Made by a program: the position numbers and the translations under genes
Part shown: positions 35,598-46,790 of the stretch, piece by piece
Numbering within the stretch: position 1 is the first letter of the stretch
How the letters are laid out: each line of letters starts with the position of its first letter
Assembly: GCA_025403435.1 (NCBI GenBank)
Contig: CM046332.1
Location: 8,859,903 to 8,923,902 of the forward strand
Reading direction: 5' to 3'
From: Artocarpus heterophyllus
Taxonomy: Eukaryota; Streptophyta; Magnoliopsida; Rosales; Moraceae
DNA length: 64,000 bases
Notes under the pieces: generated by a model
Databases searched by the model: none
What the model saw: the letters and a program-made list of their open reading frames with translations, nothing else
Told to the model about the DNA's origin: nothing

Positions 35598-37490
35598 CTA
35601 CATAGACTTCATCTCAATGTTCATGGCCTCTGTCCAGAGTTTTGAATCAACATCCTCCATAGCCTCTGTGTAAGTATAAGGATCCCTGTCATGTTCATCC
35701 AGTTTAGCCAAGAAGGCTTCCCCATTGAACATATATCTCTCAGGTTGACGCCTGATCCTCCAACTACGCCGAAGCCCTAGAGGTTGTTGTTTAGGTTCGT
35801 TTGGTTTTTCTACACCGATCGGAATGGTTTCGTTCGGAACCTCCGGAGTGAACGAATCACCCCTTAACTCCTCAAGCACCACGTTGCTTCGAGGTTTAAA
35901 GTCGTCCATGTAAATCTCCTCAAGGAAAGTTGCATTAGTTGAAACCACGACTTTATTTTCCTTTGGGCTATAAAAATAACCCCCTTTAGTCCTTTTTGGA
36001 TATCCTACAAATACGCAAAATTCTGAACGTGCTTCCAACTTATTCAGATCCTTAAACAGGACATAAGCCAGACATCCCCATATGCGAATATGGTTTAAGG
36101 ATGTTTTCCTTATTGTCCACAACTCGTGAGGAGTTTTAGGGACTGATTTTGAAGGCACATTGTTCAAAAGATAACATGCAGTTTGTAGTGCATATCCCCA
36201 AAAGGATAAAGGCAATGATGAATAACTCATCATGGACCTAATCATGTCCAACAAAGTCCTATTTCTTCTCTCCACTATGCCATTCTGTTGCGGAGTGCCC
36301 GACGCAGTGAAATGGGATAAAATCCCATTCTCCAATAAGTGTCCCAAGAACTCATTAGAAAGGTATTCCCCACCTCGATCAGATCGAAGCGCCTTTATGG
36401 GCCTACCCAATTGCTTTTCCACTTCAACCTGAAACTCCCTGAACTTGTCAAAAGTTTCACTTTTGTGGTGCATCAGGTACACATACCCATATCTTGAGTA
36501 ATCGTCAATAAAAGTGACGAAGTACTCATACCCTCCTCGTGCCCGGATGTTCATCGGTCCACAAACATCACTATGCACAAGTTCTAGAACCCCTTCGGCC
36601 CTATTGTCCTTAGACCCGTATGGTCTTTTGATCATTTTACCCTCCAAACAAGATTCACATTGAGGTATAGATTCCACATTTAAGTGACTTAAAGGTCCAT
36701 CCCTTACCAACCTTTGAATCCTATTCAGGTTAATGTGACCAAGGCGCAAATGCCAAAGATAAGTCTTATTAGAGTGAGAAGTTTTAAGTCTTTTTGAGTC
36801 ATTATCATTTATCTCAGCATTAAGCAATAAGTCCATCTTAGGTTTGATAAAATATAGATTATTTTGCATCCATCCAGAACAGATAAAAGATTTATTTTTA
36901 CGAATCACCACTTTTTCATTAAAAGATACCACGTAGGAGTCTTTAAATAAACAAAATACAGAAATTAAATTCCTTTTAAATTTAGGAACATAAAAACAAT
37001 CTTGCAAAATTAAGTTCCTATAATTATCAAAGTAAAGATGGACATCTCCCACTGCTTCCGCTGAGACCAAGGATCCATCGCCCATCTGAAGCGTGAAGTC
37101 TTCACGTAGTAGACTTCTCGTTTCTTTGAATCCCTGTAGAGAAACACAAACTTGATTAGTTGCACCAGAATCTATGACCCAAATGTCACTGGATTCCTCA
37201 ACCAAACAAGTTTCTAAATACAGAAGATCACACCTACCTCCTTTGGAAAGGAAGTCCTTGCAATGCTTCTTAATATGCCCAACCTTTTCACAGAAGAAGC
37301 ACTTAAGCTTCTTTGGGTTCTTCTTCTTCTTCTTCTTGCTCTGGGTGTTAACAGGAACAGAAGACTTCCCATTCTTGGCCCGTTGCTTCTTTCCATTCCC
37401 AGAGTTAGAATTGGAACTAGAAGCAGCTACCAAGTTGGCCTCACCACCCGCAGGAGAGTCCCTGATCAGTAGTTCAAACTCCTGCAACTG
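35598..37490 (-). pseudogene. copia-3 gag C-terminus, protease and integrase (long open frame)
   Basis: One open frame of 635 codons from 37505; its first three codons are read out of the solo LTR. Zinc knuckle [14 protein letters not shown] at residues 69-82, after a lysine run. Protease active site DSGA at 112-115 ([11 protein letters not shown]). Integrase zinc domain His252, His257, Cys283 and Cys286, then catalytic Asp313 (HSDVCGP), Asp376 (RSDRGGEY) and Glu412 (VERRNRT), all as expected for copia. The C-terminal integrase region has [14 protein letters not shown] at about 499-512. The frame ends at EMKSM-stop, where copia-2 has Glu. No damage is visible inside this segment; it is called a pseudogene because gag and RT on either side are broken. 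Confidence 0.9.
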
Positions 37491-37495
37491 TTTCA

Positions 37496-39528
37496 TGTTA
37501 GACATGTATGCTCTAAGGAGTAAAAATGTAATACGTTTTTGGAGACATTTTTATCAATAAAGAATTTATTCGTTTATATATACCAAATATTGTCCTCTTT
37601 ACGTTCATATTTGTTGAATGTATGATAAGCAAACAGTAGTCTGAGACTATCAGTCTAAACCTTAAGAGTTGGGCATATGATGGGATGATTATGCGGTAGA
37701 CACGACTCTTAAGGTGATGGTCTAAAATATATGATCCGCAATCGAGGGAATAAAGTTGGGCGCTTTATTCATGTAAAGATTGTTATGTTGTCTATATCCC
37801 TTTTGGGAGATGGTTTGTCTTGGCCATCGGAGTTGGACTCCGTGAATAGAAACATTGGCATGTTGTCATAGGTGACGATGTGTTGGATCGGGACATAAAG
37901 TGAATTGATTTGGATTAATAATTCTGTCTTGGCAAATCGATTCACTTTAGACAATCATTTGTATTGTATCTTAATCCTGAGATGAATAATGGGCCCGTTG
38001 TCTCGACTTGTGTCTTTTGATGTACCAATGGTTGTCTCCCACATCTCTATAGTGGCATGCATGCCGGTACGTTGGAGGCATGACTCTTGGTAGCGTAGAC
38101 TTGTTATTCATAGATATGGAATCCATAGCTCCTCTTTAGGAGTAATGACATCCTCTTATATGCGTTGTCCTGTAATTGGAAAACTGGAGCGCTCAACCAT
38201 TTGGATACATAGGTGTAACCGAATGGTATACTATCTTTGGATGGTAAGTTTTCTAATGGTGAGACAATGGAACGCAAGATAAAAATAATCGGGAAGGTAA
38301 GACAGAACTTGTCCTTAAGCCGATTATGGATGATCATATGGGGATGCGATACACTATGATATGTCATGGAGACTTAGCTACACGAGCTTCGTAATTCTAT
38401 AAAGTTTGAGAGTGCAGCTCCAAGCTTTTAGTGGAGTAGCGTTGGAGTTGATAATTGTGAAATGTATATCTGGGATATTGGGTTTCATAATTATCATGAG
38501 CTTGAACTTTATAGGTCCATTTTGGTCCCCTTTGCTAGCTCACAAAATCCTGTAACGACACGGCGTACTTTTCCAATAATTGGTGACTTATGTCGGATTT
38601 ATCAGATTGGTTTAAAATTTATAAGAATCAAATAATTCATGTCTATTTATCGGTTGAATTAATTATGTAAGAAATTAGTTCAAGATGAACTTGTTGAATT
38701 ATGGCGTTCGGATAATTCTTGTCTGTTTATCGGTTGTTTTAATTTTGGACAATTAGAACAAGATAAACTTGTAGAATTATTGTGAATTGATTTATTTTCT
38801 TAGAGATTATCTTGATAAAGTTTGTTTTGATCAGATATCTTTTATATTGGGCTATTTGAATCAAAACTGAGACTTTATCCTTTAGAATCTCGGGTGGAAA
38901 ATAAAAGATTCGCGGAGATTTTTTCTCGGTAGTTCGGCCTACCTATCAGAAAGTTCGGCCTGCCGAACTGGCCAGTTCGGCCTGCCTATCACACAGTTCG
39001 GCATGCCGACCGCGATAGTTAAGATTACGCGTTTTTCACGCGTATCTTATCAGATATTGATCCGAACTTGATTCTGTTTCGATTTTTGAGACCTAATCTG
39101 ATATGGACTGACCCCAAGGACCAATAGGTATAAAAAGGGAGTGAGTCTAATGATTTACTCAGATCAATTTGAGAGATTAAGAGTGATACTCTTCTAGTGA
39201 GCATCTGAAAACTCCCTGAGAGCTTTTGTTCACAAATCACGAACACTAGCTTTGGGTTCTCTCTATTGGTTGGAAGGAGAGTCACCGGTGGAAGAGCTGT
39301 ACGTGTGAGCCCACACTCACTCCGGTTGTGGATAGAGAATAGCAAAGAAGACCAGTTGGTTGAGGCTCTTCTGGAACGTTACTTCTCTACACAGGTCGCG
39401 GAGGTTCTTCGGCACACTGAGGTTAGTAAGATCTGTTTAATTTATACATATAACATGTCAAACTTGTGTTTTGGAAAATACTCTGATGAAAAAATTTTAA
39501 AATTCCGCTGCGCACTTTGTTTCCAACA
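37496..39528 (+). mobile_element. copia solo LTR inserted in copia-3 gag
   Basis: 2033 bp, TGTTAGACATG to TTTCCAACA, full length and flanked by a perfect TTTCA duplication, with no primer site or purine tract next to it. It is therefore a solo LTR left by recombination between the two LTRs of a plus-strand insertion. Motif cluster at 38925-39020 and TATA box (TATAAAAA) at 39129-39136. Short frames inside (37769, 38104, 39025) are noncoding LTR sequence. Confidence 0.93.
38925..39020 (+). repeat. GGCCTGCC palindrome cluster in the solo LTR
   Basis: TTCGGCCTACCTATC, TTCGGCCTGCCGAAC, TTCGGCCTGCCTATC and TTCGGCATGCCGACC, about 21-24 bp apart, some 110 bp before the TATA box. Confidence 0.85.
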
Positions 39529-39533
39529 TTTCA

Positions 39534-40094
39534 TCAGTTCTATCAAGGTCATATCCCGTCTATTGCTTAAGTTAAAAGTAGCTCTAAATGGAATAAATTC
39601 CTTAGACAGAGTCTCAAAGACCATAGTCATCTGAGTTTCAGCATCAATGTCGGCTCCATTGGTTTGAGCCTCAGCGAGGTAACCCATGACCAACATCATG
39701 TGCTCCTTTACAGATGTCCCCGGTCTTTGTCTACAGTTAGAAGTTTCTGAAGCACCCCTTGCCGCTTTGTTATGGTCCGGCCTCCAAACATGTCCTTAAG
39801 ATTATCCAAGATCTGCTTCACAGTCTCATAATCTTGATGTTGAGCCTGCAGCACATTATTCATGCTGGCCATAACATAGCAGCGGGCCTGATCATTAGCG
39901 TCTTTCCAGCGGTCATACGCTTGGAATTGCTCATTAGATGAGTCTCCCGTAGGCTCGGGAGGACAAGGAGTTGTCAAAACATATTTCAATTTCTCAAAGG
40001 ACAGGACGATATCCAGGTTCCGTTTCCAATCATTGTAATTCTCACCAGTTAACGGGTTTTTGTCAAGTATCGATGATAAAGCATTTTTAGACAT
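39534..40094 (-). pseudogene. copia-3 gag N-terminal part
   Basis: Starts at ATG 40094 with MSKNALSSILDKNPLTGENY, the family start as judged from copia-1 and copia-2; the open frame extends upstream to 40202 but that part lies in the leader. It contains the conserved N-terminal gag domain of copia polyproteins (NYNDWKRNLDIVLSFEKLK, then WKDANDQARCYVMASM). A one-base deletion near 39739 shifts the frame; the continuation MMLVMGYLAEAQTNGADID...FETLSKEFIPFRATFNL is read at 39699-39534. The solo LTR then separates it from the rest of gag. The role was capsid formation. Confidence 0.88.
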
Positions 40095-41765
40095 TTTTAA
40101 TCTACAATAAAGAATCATATACCAAACATAAGCAAACATATCATAATAATTTAGTAAGATAACACAATCATGTAAAATCATACAAATGTTTTTATGTGTC
40201 AAAACCTTGAAAATATCATAACCTTACAACAATAATTCCCAACTCAGAATTCAAGAAGCTCCTAGGGGAGTCATGCCAAATTCAATCAGGAACACGGATC
40301 CCCTCCTGATTAATATATGCCATCTAGGACCCGTATGATCCATCCAGGACCCGTATGATTCAGCATATATTAATAATCGTTTCTTTGGCCATTAATTTTA
40401 TTAACAGAGCTCCTAGGGGAGGTTAATAATAAAATTAACGTGAGTGTTTAACCATCGTTTCAATATTTTATCCATGATTTATAATCACCACCTAGGGGTG
40501 TGCAACCATAAATCATACTCAAATACCTTATCCTTTCAGAGATCCATTCTGGTACATGATAGAAATCCCTTCCTAGGGGTCGGGACCATCATGTTCTTCC
40601 TATGGACCAACGATGGAGGCCTTAGGTTCTCTCTTCAAAAACCTTCTCCCACTCAATCTTTTGAAGTCAAGGTTTTATTTTAAAATTATGCATGAACAAT
40701 TTTAATATGAGCGGCACTTCCTATTCTATATGACATGTTATCAATATACATGGCAAATCATATTATAATGCAGACAAGCAAAGCAATCAAGCAAAGCTAC
40801 AAGCAAAATAATAATAACCGTAATATTATGGCTCCTCCCTAGAGAAGAGAAAACTAAGATTACAAGAGAATAATCGAAACATATATCGATTCTTCATCCT
40901 TGAATCCTCAAGTTGTATCCTTCTTCACATAATTCCCATCTTCAAGTCTTCAATCCTGTATGAATCAAATACTTCATATTTTCGGTCATATTCAAATTTA
41001 ATGTTCTCAGAATCATCTCAAAAATAAAATTAAAACTGTACTGCAAAAATTGCACTTTTCTAGAAATTTTCTAGCTCTCGGTCAACAGGCCGAACTGGGT
41101 GATCGGCCTGCCGGTCATGCTTCATCGGCCTGCCGATCAAAAAGATCGGCCTGCCGACCCATGAAAGTTTGGCCTGCCGGCAGAGCCAGCCAATTTCTGC
41201 CCCACTGACGACCTGCCGGACCACACGTCCGGCCTACCAAACTGTGATGTCCGGCATGCCGACCGAGTAGAAAACCCTCATTCCAGAAAATACAATTTTA
41301 ATGCAATTCATCAATTTTATTTTCAACAATTCAAAAACATAAAATTAGAGACTCAGGAAATACCTGGGTGCGCCATCATCAATCTTTAAGATCCGACTTC
41401 TCGTTCCGTCTTCTCTGAATAATCATTTAATTACAAAATTCTTACAAATTTAAAATTAAATAACAATTCCTAGACGGAGATGATAGTCCGCCATCTAATT
41501 ACATGAAAAACCTAGATACATATTCTAACCTCTAAGGAACCATAACCTGTATTAATTAATTAATAATTAATTAAACAACGATTTAATCAACCATAATTAA
41601 TTAATAAACATTCACCACATAATCCATGATAACATATAATAATATAGAAACCTAGAGTGCCCACTCTCTATAAAATTTTAATTCAAGCATAGGAGAGATT
41701 AAGATCACAAAATTTATGCATATAACATAATCACAAACTTGTAAATTTATGTAAAAAAAACTTTT
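40095..41765 (-). mobile_element. copia-3 untranslated leader
   Basis: 1671 bp between primer site and gag, alignable with the leaders of copia-1 and copia-2, without long open frames. At 40319-40358 a CCAGGACCCGTATGATC-type segment is doubled in tandem. It holds the best preserved motif array of the window (41075-41275). Confidence 0.8.
41075..41275 (-). repeat. TCGGC-AG-GCCGA palindrome array in copia-3 leader
   Basis: At least nine copies in 200 bp, in plus-strand text ACAGGCCGAACT, ATCGGCCTGCCGGTC, ATCGGCCTGCCGATC (twice or nearly so), TTTGGCCTGCCGGC, GACCTGCCGGACC, TCCGGCCTACCAAAC and TCCGGCATGCCGACC. Each unit is a 5-bp inverted repeat (TCGGC/GCCGA) with a 2-bp centre; units are about 18-30 bp apart. 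Confidence 0.85.
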
Positions 41766-41780
41766 GGCTCTGATACCAAT
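41766..41780 (-). other. primer-binding site of copia-3
   Basis: On minus ATTGGTATCAGAGCC, containing the exact TGGTATCAGAGC complement of the plant initiator-Met tRNA 3' end, directly after the 5' LTR. It primes minus-strand DNA synthesis. Confidence 0.9.
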
Positions 41781-43799
41781 TGTTGGAAAAATAGATGAGA
41801 GGTGTGCAGCAGAAATTTAAAAATTTTAACATCAGAGTATTTTTTCGAAACACAAGTTTGACATGCTATATATATAAATTAAATAGATCTTACTAACCTC
41901 TATGTACCGAAGAACCTCCGCGATCCGTGAAGAGAAGTAACGTTCCAGAAGAGCGTTAACCAACTGGTCTTCTTTGCTATTCTCTATCCACGACCAAAGT
42001 GAGTGTGGGCTCACACGTACAGCTCTTCCACCGGTGACTCTCCTTCCAACCAATCGAGAGAACCCAAAGCTAGTGTTCGTGATTTGTGAACAAAAGCTCT
42101 CAAGGAGTTTTCAGATGCTCACCAGAAGAGTATCACTCTTAATCTCTCAATTGATCTGAGTAAATCATGAGACTCACTCCCTTTTTATAACGATTGGTCC
42201 TGGGATCAGTCCTTATCAGATTAAGTCTCAAAAACTTGAAACAAAATCAAGTTCGAATCAATATCTGATAAGATCCGCGTGAAAACGCGTAATCTTATCT
42301 CTCGCTGATCGGCAGGCCGAAGAGCCCCCATCGGCAGGCCGAACACTTAGATCGGCAGGCCGAACTGCTGCATAAATATCTCCGCGAATCTTTTATTTCC
42401 ACCCGAGATTCTATAGGATAAAGTCTCGGTTTTGATTCAAATAACCCAATAGAAAAGTTATCTTATCAAAATAAACTTTATCAAGATAATCTCTAAGAAA
42501 ATAAATCAATTCACAACAATTCTACAAGTTTATCTTAATTTAATTTATCCAATTAAATCAACCGATAAACAGACAAGAATTATCCGATCCCAATAATTTA
42601 ACCAGTTTATCTTAAATTAATTTTATTACAAAATTAATTATCCAATAAACAGACATGAATTATTTGATTCTTTTAAATTTTAAACCAATTTGATAAATAT
42701 GACATAAGTCACCAATAATTGAAAAAGCACGCCATATCGTTACAGGATTTTGTGAGCTAGCAAAGGCAACCAAAATGGACCTATAAAGTTCAAGCTCATG
42801 ATAATTATGAAACCCAATATCCCAGATATACATTTCACAATTATCAACTCCAACGCTACTCCACTAAAAGCTTGGAGCTGCACTCTCGAACTTTATAGAA
42901 TTACGAAGCTCTTATAGCTAAGTCTCCTTGACATATCAAAGTGTATCGTATCCCCATATGAAAATCCATAATCGTCTTAAGGATAAGTTCTGTCTTACCT
43001 TCCCGATTATTTTTATCTTACGTTCCATTATCTCACCATTAGAAAACTTACCATCCAAAGACAGTATACTATTCGGTTACACCTATGTATCCAAATGGTT
43101 GAGCGCTCCAGTTTTCCAATTACAGGATAACGCATATAAGAGGATATCATTACTCCTAAAGAGAAGCTATGGATTCCATATCTATGAATAACAAGTCTAC
43201 ACTATCAAGAGTCATGCCTCCAATGTACCGGCATGCATACCACTATTGAGATGTGAAAGTCACCCTTCGGTACATCAAAAGACACAAGTCGAGACAACGG
43301 GCCCACTATTCATATCAGGATTAAGATACAATACAAATGACTGTCTAAAGTGAATTGATTTACCGAGACAGAATTATTAATCCAAATCAATTCACTTTAT
43401 GTCCCGATCCAACACATCGTCACCTATGACAACGTGCTAATGTTTCTATTCACGGAGTCCAACTCCGATGGTCAAGACAAACCATCTCCCTAAAGGGATA
43501 TCGACAACATAACAATCTTTACATGAATAAAGCGCCTAACTTTATTCCCTCGATTGCGGATCATATGTTTTAGACCGTCACCGTAAGAATCGTGTCTTCT
43601 GCATAATCAGTCCATCATATGCCCAATTCTTAAGGTTTAGACCGACAGTCTCAGACTACTGTTTGCTTAACATACATTCAAGAAATATGAACGTAAAGAG
43701 GACAAGATTTGATATATATAAATGAATAAATTCTTTATTGATAAAAATGTCTCCAAAAACATATTACATTTTTACTCCTTAGGGCATACTTATCTAACA
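41781..43799 (-). repeat. copia-3 5' LTR
   Basis: 2019 bp, TGTTGG to CTAACA on plus. On minus it has a motif cluster (42300-42370, three near-perfect ATCGGCAGGCCGAA copies on plus) upstream of TATAAAAAG (42181-42189). Full length, unlike its 3' partner. Confidence 0.92.
42181..42189 (-). promoter_or_regulatory. TATA box of copia-3 5' LTR
   Basis: TATAAAAAG on minus, followed by GGAGTGAGTCTCATG as in other copies of the family. Expected core promoter for the element transcript. Confidence 0.7.
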
Positions 43800-43804
43800 A
43801 TTAG

Positions 43805-45967
43805 ATGGCGGACTATCATCTCCGTCTAGGAATTATTATTTAATTTTAAATTTGCAAGAATTTTGTAATTAAATAATTATTGGGAGGAGACGGATCTAGA
43901 AGGCGGATCTAATTATGGTGCTCCCAGGTATTTCCTGAGTCTCTAATTTTATATTTTGAATTGTTGAAAATAAAATTGATAAATTGCATAAAAAAAAAAT
44001 TTTTCTAAAAAGGGTGATTTCCTCTCGATCGGTATGTCGAACCCTCCAGTTCAGTAGGCTGATGGTTGCAAATCATAGACCAGACGTGAGGTTCGATAGG
44101 CCGTCAGTGGGGCAGAAATCAGGTGGCTCTAGCGGCAGGCCGATCACCAGATTAGCTTTCTGGTAGAAAGCTGGAAATTTTTTCTAGAAAAGGTGTTGTT
44201 TTTCATGCAGTTTTAATTTTATTTTTGGGACAATTCTGAGAAGCATTAAATTTGGATATAACCGAAAATATGGAGTATTTGATCTAACTAGGATTGAAGA
44301 CTTGAAAATAGGCATTACATGAAGAAGGATACAGCTTGAGAATTCAAGGATGAAGAATCGATAATATGTTTTGATTATTCTCTTGTAATCTTTATTTTCT
44401 ATTCACTAGGGTGGAACTATAATATTACGGTTATTTATTATTATTTTGCTTGTAGCTTTGCTTGATTGCTTTGCTTTTCTGCATTATAATATGATTTGTC
44501 ATGTATATTGATAACATGCCATATAGAATAGGGAGTGCCGCTCATTTAAAATTGTTCATGTATGTCTTTTAAAATAAAACCTTGGTTTCAAAAGATTGAG
44601 TGGGAGAAGGTTTTTGAAGAGAGGACCTAAGGCCTCCATCGTTGGTCCATAGGAAGAACATGGTAGTCCCGACCCCTTGGAAGGGATCTCTATCATGTAC
44701 TAGAATGAAAATAAAATTGATGAATTGCATAAAAATTGTATTTTCTGGAAAAGGGTGATCTCTGCTCAGTCAACTTGCCGAACCCTCTAGTTTGGCAAGC
44801 CGATGGTCACGGGATCGACAGGCTAGATGTGAGGTTCTATAGGCCATCTGTGGAGCAAAAATCAGGTGGCTCTGGTGGTAGACTGAACTTTCTAGTTTGG
44901 CAGGCCAAACTTTCATGACTAGTAGGCTAACCTGAAAAGATCGGCAGGCCAGTGGGTCATGACCGACAGGCTGATCGCACAGATCAGCTTGCCGATAGAG
45001 AGTTGAAAATTTTTTCAAAAAATGTGCAGTTTTTGATGTAATTTTAATTTTATTTTTGGGACAATTATGATAAACATTAAAATTTAGATATGACCAAAAA
45101 TATGGAGTATTTGATCTATGCCGGTTTGAAGACTTGAAGATGGGCATTACATGAAGAAGGATACAGCTTGAGGATTCAAGGATGAAGAATCAATAATATG
45201 TTTTGATTATTCTCTCGTAATCTTTATTTTCTATTCTCTAAGGTGGAACCATAATATTATGGTTATTTATTATTATTTTTCTTATAGCTTTGCTTGATTG
45301 CTTTGCTTGTCTGTATTATAATATGATTTGCCATGTATATTGATAACATGCTATATAGAATAGGGAGTGCCGCTCATTTAAAATTATTCATCCATGTTTT
45401 TAAAATAAAACCTTGATTTCAAAAGATTGAGTGGGAGAAGGTTTTCAAAAAGAGGACCTAAGGCCTCCATCATTGGTCCATAAGTAACACATGGTGGTTC
45501 TGACCCCTAGGAAAGGACTTTATCATATGCCAGGTTGGATCTCTAAGAGGATAAGGTATTTTAGCATGATTTATCGTTGCACACTCCTAGGTAGTGATTA
45601 TAAATCATGGATAAAATATTGAAACGATGGTTATACACTCATGTTAATTTGATTATTAACCTCCCCTAGGAGCTCTGTTAATAAAATTAATGGCCAAAGA
45701 AACGATTATTAATATATACTGGATCATACAGGTCCTAAATGGTATATATTAATTAGGAGGCGATCTGTGCTCTTGATTGAATTTGGCGTGTCTCCCCTAG
45801 GAGCTTATTGAATTCTAAGTTGGGAATTATCGTTGTAAGGTTGTGATATTTTCAAGGTTTTGACACATAAACACATTTGTATGTTTCTACATGATTCGGT
45901 TATCTTACTAAATTATTATGCTATGTTTGCTTATGTTTGGTATATGATTCTTTATTGTAGATTAAAA
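43805..45967 (+). mobile_element. copia-2 leader, continued, with tandem duplication
   Basis: Resumes the leader after copia-3. A segment starting GAAAATAAAATTGAT(A/G)AATTGC occurs at 43966 and again at 44707, so about 741 bp (43966-44706) are duplicated in tandem; both copies include a motif cluster and the GGCCTCCATCGTTGGTCC block. The total leader of copia-2 is therefore about 2.4 kb instead of 1.7 kb. No coding sequence; the frames at 43984, 44736 and 44770 are noncoding. Confidence 0.8.
43966..45535 (+). repeat. tandem duplication in copia-2 leader
   Basis: Unit 1 is 43966-44706 and unit 2 is 44707-about 45535. Unit 1 lacks about 100 bp of the motif cluster that unit 2 retains (near 44890-45000), so it has suffered a deletion since duplication. 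Similarity includes GGGTGAT(T/C)TC, the CGATGGT segments and ATTGAGTGGGAGAAGGTTTT. Confidence 0.8.
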
Positions 45968-46790
45968 ATATCTAAAAATGCTTTATCTTCAATCCTTGAC
46001 AAAAACCAATTAACCGGAGAGAATTATAATGATTGAAAATGGAACCTAGATATTGTCCTCTCCTTTGAGAAACTAAAATTTGTGCTGACGACACCTTGTC
46101 CTCCCGAGCCTACGGGAGATCATTCCAAGCATTTGATCGTTGGAAAGATATAAATGATTAAGTTCACTGCTATGTTATGGCTAGCATGAATAACATGCTG
46201 CAGGCTCAACATGAGAATTAAGAGACTGCTAAGCAAATCTTAGATAATCTAAAAGACATGTTTGGAGGCTAGGCCCTAACAAAGTGGCAAGAGACACTTT
46301 GGAAACTTTTGAATTGTAAATAGAGACCGGGGACGTCTATAAAGGAGCACATGATGTTGGTCATGGGTTACCTCGCTGAGGCATAAACCAATGGAACCGA
46401 CATCGATGTTGAAACTCAAGTGACTATGGTCTTAGAGACTCTGTCAAAGGAATTTATTCCTTTTAGAGCTACATTTAATTTGAGCAATAGGTGGGATATG
46501 ACCTTAGTAGAGTTGATGAAACAGTTACAGGATTTTGAACTGCTGATTAGGGAGTTTCCTATGGGTGGCGAGGCTAACATGGTAACTACTTCTGGTTCCA
46601 ATCCTAACCTTAGGAATGGAAAGAAGCAACAGGCTAAGAATGGAAAGTCTTCTATTCCTACTAACAACAAGAGCAAGAAGAAGAAGAAGAAGAACCTGAA
46701 GAAGCTAACGTGCTTCTTCTGCGACAAGATTGGGAACATAAAGAAGCATTGCAAGGACTTCCTTTCCAAAGGAGGTAGGTGTGATCTTCT
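45968..46790 (+). pseudogene. copia-2 gag
   Basis: The start codon is changed to ATA at 45968 (ISKNALSSILDKNQL by alignment with copia-3). A stop replaces Trp in NYNDW. Several further stops and frameshifts follow up to about 46380. The C-terminal half is open from 46420: VLETLSKEFIPFRATFNLS, then a lysine run and the zinc knuckle CFFCDKIGNIKKHC (C-X2-C-X4-H-X4-C intact, about 46711-46752). Overall it is a clear pseudogene of the same gag as copia-3. Confidence 0.87.

Larger units (their letters stand above)
37491..39533. repeat. target-site duplication TTTCA around the copia solo LTR
   Basis: TTTCA at 37491-37495 and again at 39529-39533. Removing one copy and the LTR restores the gag reading TLIELMKQLQEF seen in copia-2. 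Confidence 0.9.
32520..43799 (-). mobile_element. copia-3: minus-strand Ty1/copia element nested in copia-2
   Basis: Right to left: 5' LTR 43799-41781, primer site, leader 41765-40095, gag-pol 40094-34103, purine tract, 3' LTR 34088-32520. Perfect 5-bp target duplication ATTAG at 32515-32519 and 43800-43804. It belongs to the same family as copia-2, into whose leader it is inserted in opposite orientation. It is the best-preserved coding copy of the window, but it is interrupted by a solo LTR, by stops and by frameshifts. Confidence 0.92.

Noticed and set aside
38104..38367. 87-codon frame repeated at 30898, 33662 and 42928
   Set aside because: Conserved only as LTR U3 sequence; truncated or interrupted in the other copies, with no known domain.
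39025..39345. 106-codon frame repeated at 32713, 41974 and 51575
   Set aside because: It recurs because it lies in the LTR of every copia copy; frames differ in length between copies and the region overlaps the promoter and transcribed start of the LTR, so it is not a separate gene.
41075..41275. Regularly spaced short repeats, possible CRISPR array
   Set aside because: Units are 12-bp imperfect palindromes with variable spacing in a eukaryotic retrotransposon leader; there are no 25-35 bp repeats, no uniform spacers and no cas genes.
41766..41780. tRNA-like sequence
   Set aside because: Only about 12 bases complementary to the 3' end of initiator-Met tRNA; it is a primer-binding site, not a tRNA gene.
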